Source of the DNA: Candidatus Kuenenia stuttgartensis
Lineage (GTDB): Bacteria; Planctomycetota; UBA1135; UBA2386
Assembly: GCA_945861365.1 (NCBI GenBank)
Contig: CAMAUH010000015.1
Coordinates: forward strand, 1-18,915
DNA length: 18,915 nt
Direction: 5' to 3'
In this document: positions 1 through 5,846 of the stretch, piece after piece
How positions within the stretch are numbered: the first letter of the stretch is position 1
Layout of the letters: each line of letters begins with the position of its first letter
Program-made: the position numbers and the translations under genes
Notes under the pieces: generated by a model
What the model saw: the letters and a program-made list of their open reading frames with translations, nothing else
Database searches by the model: none
What the model was told of the DNA's origin: nothing

Positions 1-183
1 GCGCGAGGCGCGGCCGGCGCGGCGATCGAACAGCGCGTACCACAGCGCCACCAGGGCGACGAGTGGCTTCGCGAACGAGCGACCGCACAGCGTCGCCAGC
101 CAGAACGCGGCGCGGATGCCGAGCACCGTGCCGCGTTCGCGCGACGACAGCCACGCGGCCTTGTCCTGCGACCCCTGGCTCAT
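1..183 (-). CDS. LpxL/HtrB-type lysophospholipid acyltransferase, N-terminal fragment (cut by window edge)
   Basis: Only the first 61 codons are present; the gene continues past the left edge. The ATG at 183-181 overlaps the stop of the upstream glycosyltransferase as ATGA, so the two are translationally coupled. The translation begins MSQGSQDKAAWLSSRERGTV and continues with LGIRAAFWLATLCGR, a hydrophobic segment (LVALVALWYALF) and an Arg-rich end. This W-L-x-x-x-E-R-G/G-x-R-x-x-x-W-L-A pattern is typical of the start of the acyltransferases found in aryl polyene clusters. These belong to the lipid A biosynthesis acyltransferase (LpxL) superfamily of inner-membrane enzymes that move an acyl chain from ACP to a lipid acceptor. 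The catalytic HX4D motif lies beyond the edge and cannot be checked. In Escherichia coli APE clusters this domain is often fused to a glycosyltransferase (ApeJ-like); here it is a separate gene. Confidence 0.75.
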   Translation of the reverse strand, partial: MSQGSQDKAAWLSSRERGTVLGIRAAFWLATLCGRSFAKPLVALVALWYALFDRRAGRASR

Positions 184-926
184 GAGCGCACCAGCCCGAG
201 CTTGCGTAGACACCACCGCGTCGAGAAGGAGCTGCACATGCGCGAGTGCATCCACGCCAACCGCAGGTTGTCGGCGACGGGACGGAAGTGCGAGATGCCG
301 CCTTCGGCCTCGCTCAGGTAACGCACCGCGACCGGCAGGTTGACGACCGGCACGCCGGCGCGCGCCATGCGCACGGCGATCTCGACCTCGTACTCCATGC
401 GGTTGCCGCGTGCACCGATGCGCAGCGTCGGTTCGAGCGGATAGACGCGGAAGCCGATCAACGCGTCGACGATGAGCCCGCTGCGGCCGACCTCGACGTC
501 GACCCAGAAGCGCGTCACCTTGCGCGCCGCGAGGCGGACCTTCGGCGCGGTGCCGTCGTAGACCGGGTAGGCCAGCACCAGCGCATCCGGCTGCGCACGC
601 GAAGCCTCGACGAACGCGCGCGCCTGCTGCAGGTCGTGCTGGCCGTCGGCGTCGACCTGCAGCGCGTGCGTGAAGCCCGCCTGCAACGCCCGCGCGAACC
701 CTTCCTTCATCGCCGCACCCTTGCCGCGGTTGTGCGGCAGGCGATGCACGACCGCGAGGCCTTCGGCCGCCAGCGCCGCACATTCGCGCGCACCCGCCTC
801 GCCGCTGCCGTCGTCGACGACGAAGACGTCCGGCACCTGCGCGCGCAGCGCCATCACGACGCCGCGCACGGTGCGCGGGTTGTCGTAGGTCGGCACCAAA
901 GCACAGAGTCGGAACGGCGCCGTCAT
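180..926 (-). CDS. Family 2 (GT-A) glycosyltransferase of an aryl-polyene-type cluster
   Basis: A 248-residue protein with the GT-A fold signatures. The N-terminal strand LCALVPTYDNP is followed by VFVVDDGS (Asp38-Asp39), N-R-G-K-G at about 66-70, and the metal-binding DxD in QVDADGQHD (Asp92/Asp94). The length is that of dolichyl-phosphate-mannose-synthase-like single-domain GT2 enzymes. The ATG at 926 is chosen over an in-frame start at 950 because it gives an ATGA overlap with the preceding fusion gene, has GAGG 7 nt upstream, and starts right before the first strand. It probably glycosylates a lipid or polyene-linked product at the inner membrane, working with the acyltransferase encoded next. 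Family and fold are clear; the donor and acceptor are not visible from sequence. Confidence 0.85.
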   Translation of the reverse strand: MTAPFRLCALVPTYDNPRTVRGVVMALRAQVPDVFVVDDGSGEAGARECAALAAEGLAVVHRLPHNRGKGAAMKEGFARALQAGFTHALQVDADGQHDLQQARAFVEASRAQPDALVLAYPVYDGTAPKVRLAARKVTRFWVDVEVGRSGLIVDALIGFRVYPLEPTLRIGARGNRMEYEVEIAVRMARAGVPVVNLPVAVRYLSEAEGGISHFRPVADNLRLAWMHSRMCSSFSTRWCLRKLGLVRS

Positions 927-2359
927 CGACCGGCCTCGCTGCTGCGCCAACTGGCGCGACCGCCGGTGCAGCGCACGGCCCCACGCGCGATGGCGAACGC
1001 GGCGCCAGAGCGATCGGCGGCGGGTTCGACGCGGATCTGCACCGTGTCACCGGGGCTGATGCGGGCCAGGAACTTGAGGTCGGTGAACTCGGTCACCACG
1101 ACGGTCGCGGCGAGGGCCCGCGCGAGGGCCGGCAGCACCAGGTCGTGCAGTTGCACGCTGCCGCTCAACACCGGATAGCCGACGAAGTGGCCGTCGAAGC
1201 CGGCGAAGTCGGCGGGCACCAGGACCGTCGCCAGCCATTCGTTGCCGACCCACCGTTCGTCGGTGAAGTGCAGTTCACGATGCGGCGGCGAACCGTCGGC
1301 GCGCACGCCGCAAGCGAACAGCACCTGCGAGTCGTCGAGGTCGCCGTTGCGATCGCGCGGCAGCCGATCCATGAGCGCCAGCCGCGCCGCCGGGATGCCG
1401 AGCGCAGCCTGCACCGAGGCCGTGACCGCGGCGCGGTCCGCGGCGCCGACCGCAACCATCGCGAACCGGCAGTCGACACCCTGCACGGTGCGCTGCACGA
1501 CCGCGGCATCGTCGACTCCCGGCATCGCGAGCAGCGCCTCGACGGCGGCCTGCAGCGGTGCCGCTGCGGCGAGCCGCGGCAGCAGTTCATGCACGGTGAC
1601 GCCGTGTTCGCGCTGCAGCCGTTCGCTCGACGCGCGATCCAGTGCCGCCAGCGTGTGCGCGCGTTGCACGCGCCCCAACGCACCGCGCGGCCGCCGCGCG
1701 AGACCACGCAACAGGTCGGGCGACGCGAGCAGGTCGCTCGCCGCGGTGCCGGCCAACAGCTCGGCGAGTGCCTCGACCGGACGGCCGCACGCGCTGACGA
1801 CCACGGCGCCGTGCTGCAGCGGCAGCAGCAGCCCGGGCGCCAACGCCGGCAGATGGCCCGCCGCGTAGGTGACGACGAGCCGAGCGCCGTCGGGCAGGGG
1901 CATCGATGTGGCCGCCGCATGCATCTGCTGGCGCAGGCCGGAAGCAGCGATCGGCAGCCGTTCCAGCTTGCCATCGGCGGACGGCACACAGTGCAGCAAC
2001 GAGCCGAGCGGCATGTCGTCGCGCACCGACTGCGCGCCCGCGGCCGGCCACGCCCGTTCGCTGACGCGGATCGGCTGGCCAGCGCCGGTGTCGTGCAGGA
2101 ACGCCACCGAGTCGGGCAGCTGCATCGTCAGCCCCACCGCGAGCCGCCGCGCATCGCGCGGCAACGCCACCGTGTGGCCGCGCAGCCAAGTGGCCCACAG
2201 CGCGACGACGAAGGCCGCATGGTCGTTCTCGAACGCGAAGGTGACCAGCGAACCGGTCCGGGCGGGCGGCAGGTCCGTGGCCAGCACGTCGGCCGCGGCG
2301 ATCAACGCCGACAACCTGCGCTCGACGCCGCGCGCATCGACGATCGACGGCTCACGCAC
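923..2359 (-). CDS. Fusion of a degenerate AMP-ligase-like domain with an ApeI/FabA-FabZ-like hotdog dehydratase
   Basis: A 478-residue two-domain protein with a GTG start 8 bp inside the end of the COG4648 gene. Residues about 1-350 resemble the acyl-CoA/ACP synthetase (ApeH) of aryl polyene clusters but are reduced. The P-loop region (about 121-133, VPSADGKLERL) lacks the Ser/Thr/Gly-rich motif. The segment normally holding the Y-G-x-T-E and G-R-x-D motifs seems missing between about 255 and 270. The A10 motif reads PRDRNGDLD, with Asp340 where the adenylation lysine should be. Residues about 365-475 form a hotdog 3-hydroxyacyl-ACP dehydratase (ApeI-like): FDGHFVGYPVLSG carries the catalytic-type His391, and LKFLARISPGD is the usual following block. 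Likely role: dehydration of ACP-bound 3-hydroxyacyl chains, with the ligase half structural or regulatory. The domain calls are confident; loss of ligase activity is inferred. Confidence 0.8.
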   Translation of the reverse strand: MREPSIVDARGVERRLSALIAAADVLATDLPPARTGSLVTFAFENDHAAFVVALWATWLRGHTVALPRDARRLAVGLTMQLPDSVAFLHDTGAGQPIRVSERAWPAAGAQSVRDDMPLGSLLHCVPSADGKLERLPIAASGLRQQMHAAATSMPLPDGARLVVTYAAGHLPALAPGLLLPLQHGAVVVSACGRPVEALAELLAGTAASDLLASPDLLRGLARRPRGALGRVQRAHTLAALDRASSERLQREHGVTVHELLPRLAAAAPLQAAVEALLAMPGVDDAAVVQRTVQGVDCRFAMVAVGAADRAAVTASVQAALGIPAARLALMDRLPRDRNGDLDDSQVLFACGVRADGSPPHRELHFTDERWVGNEWLATVLVPADFAGFDGHFVGYPVLSGSVQLHDLVLPALARALAATVVVTEFTDLKFLARISPGDTVQIRVEPAADRSGAAFAIARGAVRCTGGRASWRSSEAGR

Positions 2360-2963
2360 GGAAGAAGCGCCGCCGCCGCATGGTCCATTCCGTCGCGAAC
2401 AACACGCCCATCAGCGCGTAGGCGAAACCGCTCGTGTACCAGGCCCACCACTGCACCGACGCCAGCAGGGCCAGCAGCAGCGCGGTGGTGCCGTTCACGA
2501 CGAAGAACGTGCACCAGATCCACGTCCACAACCGGCACCACTGCTGCTGCGCCAGCGTCAGGGACGCCTCCTGCATGCGCGCGAAGCGCTCGATCATCGG
2601 CATCGAACCAGGCCGCAGCGTGGAGCCGAACAGCAGCAGGAACGCCGCGCTGATGACGACCGGTTCGACGAACAGCCAGCTCGAGTCGTCGGACCAGGCC
2701 GAAGCGCCGATCGCCGCGACGGTGAGCAGCGGTGCCACCAGGAACGCCCAGCGCGTCCCGCCGCGCGAACTGCGCAGCAGCCAAAGCACGATCGGCACCA
2801 TCACCACCAGCAGACCGAGTGCCACGGCCCGCGGACTCTCGCGCGCCAGGCCCAGCCACACGACGACCGGGTAGGCACCGAACACCACTCCGATCAGGAT
2901 CGGCACGACCGAACGCCGGCGCGCCGGACGCGGGCTGGTCTGCGCGGCCGGGCTCGCCGACAT
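2352..2963 (-). CDS. COG4648 (ApeG-like) integral membrane protein of aryl polyene clusters
   Basis: A 203-residue polytopic membrane protein with about six hydrophobic segments (near residues 20-38, 44-63, 72-88, 95-112, 140-165 and 168-190). The block GSMPMIERFARMQE followed by LAQQQWCRLWTWIWC and FFVVNG is the hallmark of the COG4648 family, which is almost always encoded beside ACPs and AMP-ligases in aryl polyene clusters. The C-terminus, LFATEWTMRRRRF, also fits the family. The molecular function of this family is not established; a role in inner-membrane assembly or transfer of the polyene lipid is presumed from context. The gene starts 7 bp after the ACP stop codon and overlaps the next gene by 8 bp, so it sits in one operon with its neighbours. 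Confidence 0.85.
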   Translation of the reverse strand: MSASPAAQTSPRPARRRSVVPILIGVVFGAYPVVVWLGLARESPRAVALGLLVVMVPIVLWLLRSSRGGTRWAFLVAPLLTVAAIGASAWSDDSSWLFVEPVVISAAFLLLFGSTLRPGSMPMIERFARMQEASLTLAQQQWCRLWTWIWCTFFVVNGTTALLLALLASVQWWAWYTSGFAYALMGVLFATEWTMRRRRFFRA

Positions 2964-2970
2964 GCGAGGC

Positions 2971-3264
2971 TCAGGCTCCGGCAGCTGCCGGGCCGGCTTC
3001 GGCCTGCTTCACGCGCACGAACTCGGCCAGCGACTTGATCGAGTGGTAGTACTCGCGGTTCTTCTCGTCGTTGGCCACGGTGCGCACACCGAACTTGCTG
3101 TGCACCGCCAGCGCGATCTCGAGCGCGTCGATCGAGTCCAGGCCGAGCCCTTCGCCGAACAGCGGCGCATCGGTGTCGATGCTCTCCGGGCTGACGTCCT
3201 CGAGGGCGAGCGTGTCGACGATGAGGCGTTTGAGCTGCGCTTCCAGCGTGTCCGTTTGGCTCAT
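2971..3264 (-). CDS. Acyl carrier protein (ApeE/ApeF-like)
   Basis: A 97-residue acyl carrier protein. The phosphopantetheine site is GLGLDSIDALEIA with Ser44, preceded by DTDAPLFGEG as in ACPs of aryl polyene and related clusters. The region after helix II (FGVRTVANDEKNREYYHSI) is typical of the dedicated APE ACPs rather than of housekeeping AcpP. The C-terminus is Ala/Gly-rich. The protein would carry the growing chain as a thioester in the cytoplasm for the dehydratase and acyltransferase encoded downstream. It is the first gene of the minus-strand run within the window. A convincing Shine-Dalgarno site is not visible: the bases just upstream of the ATG are C-rich. Confidence 0.9.
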   Translation of the reverse strand: MSQTDTLEAQLKRLIVDTLALEDVSPESIDTDAPLFGEGLGLDSIDALEIALAVHSKFGVRTVANDEKNREYYHSIKSLAEFVRVKQAEAGPAAAGA

Positions 3265-3384
3265 GGGGGGCGGAACACTCTAGAAGGCCGGCCGGACCGC
3301 GCCAAGGCTGGCGTGGCCGGCGACTCGCAGATCGGCGCAGAGTCCCCTGCTACGAAGTCGGCCGGTCGGGCCTACCATCGCGCC
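3265..3384. promoter_or_regulatory. Divergent intergenic region between the ACP operon and thpR
   Basis: This 120 bp gap separates two divergently read genes, so promoters for both should lie here. I see no convincing -35/-10 pair and no operator-like palindrome by eye. The assignment rests on gene orientation alone. Confidence 0.4.
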
Positions 3385-3945
3385 GTGCGCTGCTTCGTCG
3401 CCCTCGATCTGCCCGACCCCGTCTACCGCCACCTCGCCGATGTCACGGTCCCCCTGCGGGACCGCTACGACGTCAAATGGGTGCATCCGGAGGACATGCA
3501 CATGACCCTGCTGTTCGCGGGGGACCTCACCGACCCGGACGTCGACGACCTGATCGACGCGGTGATGGACATCGACATCCCGCCGCTGTCGCTGCGCCTG
3601 CAGCGATTGGGCCACTTCCCGCCCCGCGCCGTGCCCAGGGTGCTGTGGGCCGGCGTCGGCGGCGATATCGAGGCGTTGGACCGGCTGCACGGCGACCTCG
3701 AGGCCGCCGCCACCGACCTCGGCATCGAACGCGACCGCCGCGGCTTCACACCCCACGTGACCCTGGGTCGCGTGACCAGCGACTTCGGCGCCTTGGCGAT
3801 GGTCGATGCGCTGCAGCGGCTGGGTGACGACCTCAAGCAGAAGCCGTTCGCCCCGCGAGCGCTGACCGTCTACTCGTCGGAGCTGCGGCCGACCGGGCCG
3901 ATCTACCGGGCGTTGCTCGAACGGCCGGTGCCCGCGGCCGACTGA
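3385..3945 (+). CDS. thpR: RNA 2',3'-cyclic 3'-phosphodiesterase (2H phosphoesterase, LigT/ThpR)
   Basis: A 186-residue protein of normal length for the family. It has the two H-x-T-L motifs that define 2H phosphoesterases: HMTLLFAG (His39, Thr41) and HVTLGR (His124, Thr126). The N-terminus RCFVALDLPDPVYRHL and the segment KWVHPEDMHMTL are standard for LigT/ThpR. The enzyme hydrolyses 2',3'-cyclic phosphate ends of RNA to 2'-phosphates in the cytoplasm; its physiological substrate in bacteria is not settled. I chose the GTG at 3385 because it places the Arg-Cys-Phe-Val-Ala-Leu strand right at the N-terminus, as in relatives; upstream in-frame codons have no family similarity. No clear ribosome site precedes it. 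The gene stands alone between a divergent operon and a separate secreted-protein gene. Confidence 0.9.
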   Translation: MRCFVALDLPDPVYRHLADVTVPLRDRYDVKWVHPEDMHMTLLFAGDLTDPDVDDLIDAVMDIDIPPLSLRLQRLGHFPPRAVPRVLWAGVGGDIEALDRLHGDLEAAATDLGIERDRRGFTPHVTLGRVTSDFGALAMVDALQRLGDDLKQKPFAPRALTVYSSELRPTGPIYRALLERPVPAAD

Positions 3946-4054
3946 CCGCGACCACAACCTCGGCACGTTGCCCAAACGGGAACGTTCCTTGTGCCTGCGC
4001 GTCTGGCGCGCCAAGGTTCCCGCCCGCGGCTGGAACCGCCCCCGACGAGGAGAC

Positions 4055-5134
4055 ATGGCACGCATTGCTTCGATCACGTTCGCATTGGCATTGGCCAGCG
4101 CAGTCGCCGCCCAGAACGACAAGGTCCGCCCCGGTCCCTGGCCGACGGCCGCCAAGATCCCGCCGGGCTGGGTGGTGCACAACACCAAGAACTACCACGT
4201 GCAGTCGGAGGTCGGCATCGAGAAGGCCAAGCGCCTCGGCGACCACATGGAGGTGATGAACATCGTCTATCGCAAGATGTTCAAGCCCGACAAGGACGGC
4301 GCGAAGCAGCAGACGATCAAGCTGATGAAGGACGAGGCCACCTACCACGCCTACGGCGGCCCGCAGGGTTCAGCGGCCTACTACATGCGATCGGCGCGCG
4401 AGATGGTCTGCTACGACAGCGGCCGCTGGAGCGACGAGGAGCCGGCCAAGGCCCCCACCACCGGCGCGGAGACGCCCGCGCAGCGCCGCCGGCGCCAGAT
4501 GGAGCGCCTGCTCGAGAGCAAGATGGATCTGCTCGGCACCGCCGCCCACGAAGGCTGGCACCAGTACTTCGACTGGTACGTCGGCTCGCCGGTCGAACTG
4601 CCGTCGTGGATCGACGAGGGCATGGGCGACTACTTCTATGCCGCCTCGCCGCTGCGCGGGAAGGACCAGAAGAAGGGCGCGGTCGAACTCGGCCGCCTCA
4701 ACTTCGAACGCCTGCCGATCGTCATCGCCGCGCGCCGGCAGGACGCCTTGGCGCCGATCGACAAGTTCCTGTTGATGCTGCAGAACGAGTACTACGCCAA
4801 CCCGGGCCTCTACTACGCGGAGGGCTGGGCGCTGTGCCAGTTCATGCTGCACGGGGCGAACGGCAAGTACGCGAAGCTGATCCCCAACTACGTGCGCACG
4901 ATCCGCAGCGACTCGAACTGGAAGGTCGTGACCGACAAGGTCTTCAAGGGCATCGACATGGCGGCGATGCACCAGGAGTTCCTCGCCTTCTGCGACACGA
5001 TGAAGGCCGGGCTGCCGGACCCGTTCGCGGATGACGAAGGGGAGAAGCCGGCGGGCGAGGGCGGCGAGGCAGGCGGCACGCCGACGCCGACGCCGCAGCC
5101 CGGCGGCGCGGGAACGGGCACCGGCGGCGGCTGA
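4055..5134 (+). CDS. Secreted gluzincin-like metalloprotease with HExxH motif (DUF1570-like)
   Basis: A 359-residue protein with a signal peptide (MARIASITFALALASAVAA, cut near Ala19-Gln20). The zinc motif is HEGWH (His165, Glu166, His169), followed about 19 residues later by LPSWIDEGMGDYF, where Glu188 can act as third ligand. This spacing and the W-x-x-E-G block are those of the peptidase MA/gluzincin clan, including the DUF1570-type proteins common in Planctomycetota. The rest (ATYHAYGG, LYYAEGWALCQFM) fits those proteins. Residues from about 330 on are a Gly/Pro/Thr-rich low-complexity tail. The ATG at 4055 is supported by GAGGAG just upstream and by the signal peptide. It probably acts in the periplasm or outside the cell; the substrate is unknown. 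It ends 10 bp before the convergent gene on the other strand. Confidence 0.8.
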   Translation: MARIASITFALALASAVAAQNDKVRPGPWPTAAKIPPGWVVHNTKNYHVQSEVGIEKAKRLGDHMEVMNIVYRKMFKPDKDGAKQQTIKLMKDEATYHAYGGPQGSAAYYMRSAREMVCYDSGRWSDEEPAKAPTTGAETPAQRRRRQMERLLESKMDLLGTAAHEGWHQYFDWYVGSPVELPSWIDEGMGDYFYAASPLRGKDQKKGAVELGRLNFERLPIVIAARRQDALAPIDKFLLMLQNEYYANPGLYYAEGWALCQFMLHGANGKYAKLIPNYVRTIRSDSNWKVVTDKVFKGIDMAAMHQEFLAFCDTMKAGLPDPFADDEGEKPAGEGGEAGGTPTPTPQPGGAGTGTGGG

Positions 5135-5144
5135 CAGCACCTGC

Positions 5145-5843
5145 TCAGCGACGCACGACCTCGACGGTGATGCCGCCCACGCGAGTCGGGGCCACCGGCA
5201 GCGGCGCGTCCGGCGTCGCAGTCTGCACGGCGAACTCGACCCGATCGTTCGCCAGCCACCTCGCCTCGATCGACCAGAGGCCGGCGGGCAGCACCTCCTC
5301 GAAGAGCTTCTCCTCGTTGTTCCAGGTCGACTGCACCCACGCGAACTGCCGCGTGCCGCGCGAGTCCTGCTCTTCCCAGAGCACGGCCTCGTGCAGGCCA
5401 TCGGACGCGGCGACCCGCCGGCTCGCAGCCGGGCCGCGCGTCTCGATCCGCACACCGCGGAAGGCCTGCAGCGGCGGGAGCGCCGCGCCGCGGTGATCCT
5501 CGCCGTAGTCGGTCAGCAGCAGGTGATCCGGCGCGATCCAGTCGGCCCACCAGGTGCCATCGACGGTCGGTGCGATCAGCTGCCAATCCCACCACGATCC
5601 CCCGCGTTCGGTGATCCACAGCCGCGTGTAGCTGTCGAGCGCGCCGTTCGCGGTCTCGCGCACGACCTCGAAGCGGCCGTCGGGCGACGGTTCCCGCACG
5701 GCCCGCCAAGGCATGTGGCCAGTCACGCAGCAGGAACAGAACGGCACGTACGGCGCGATCAGGCATAGCACCGCGAGCACGGCCGCGACCTGGCCCACGC
5801 GCCACCAGTGCGAACGCGGGCGTGCTCGCCGCTCGCCCGCCAT
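5145..5843 (-). CDS. Membrane-anchored protein of unknown function
   Basis: I do not recognise this 232-residue protein. It has a basic N-terminus, one hydrophobic segment (about residues 17-35, VGQVAAVLAVLCLIAPYVPF) and then a Cys cluster, CSCC, at 36-39. The remainder is soluble, Trp-rich and beta-like (SPDGRFEVVRE, GGSWWDWQLIAP, TWWADWIAPDHLL, STWNNEEKLFEE), and would sit outside the inner membrane. SPDGRFE resembles the blade start seen in some repeat or beta-sandwich proteins, but this is too short to assign a family. The stop codon of the enzyme I gene is followed directly by GTG then ATG (TGAGTGATG), so either codon could start it and translation is likely coupled. Coding potential is supported by the uninterrupted frame, the membrane segment and the operon-like spacing. 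Confidence 0.7.
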   Translation of the reverse strand: MAGERRARPRSHWWRVGQVAAVLAVLCLIAPYVPFCSCCVTGHMPWRAVREPSPDGRFEVVRETANGALDSYTRLWITERGGSWWDWQLIAPTVDGTWWADWIAPDHLLLTDYGEDHRGAALPPLQAFRGVRIETRGPAASRRVAASDGLHEAVLWEEQDSRGTRQFAWVQSTWNNEEKLFEEVLPAGLWSIEARWLANDRVEFAVQTATPDAPLPVAPTRVGGITVEVVRR

Positions 5844-5846
5844 CAC

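Noticed and set aside
1145..2653. A 502-codon plus-strand open frame opposite the ligase-dehydratase fusion gene
   Set aside because: His/Arg/Gln-rich translation without domains, antisense to a gene with clear family motifs and operon spacing.
3979..3988. GGAACGTTCC palindrome upstream of the gluzincin-like gene, considered as an operator
   Set aside because: A single 10-bp palindrome without promoter context or a second copy is expected by chance; not enough to call a site.
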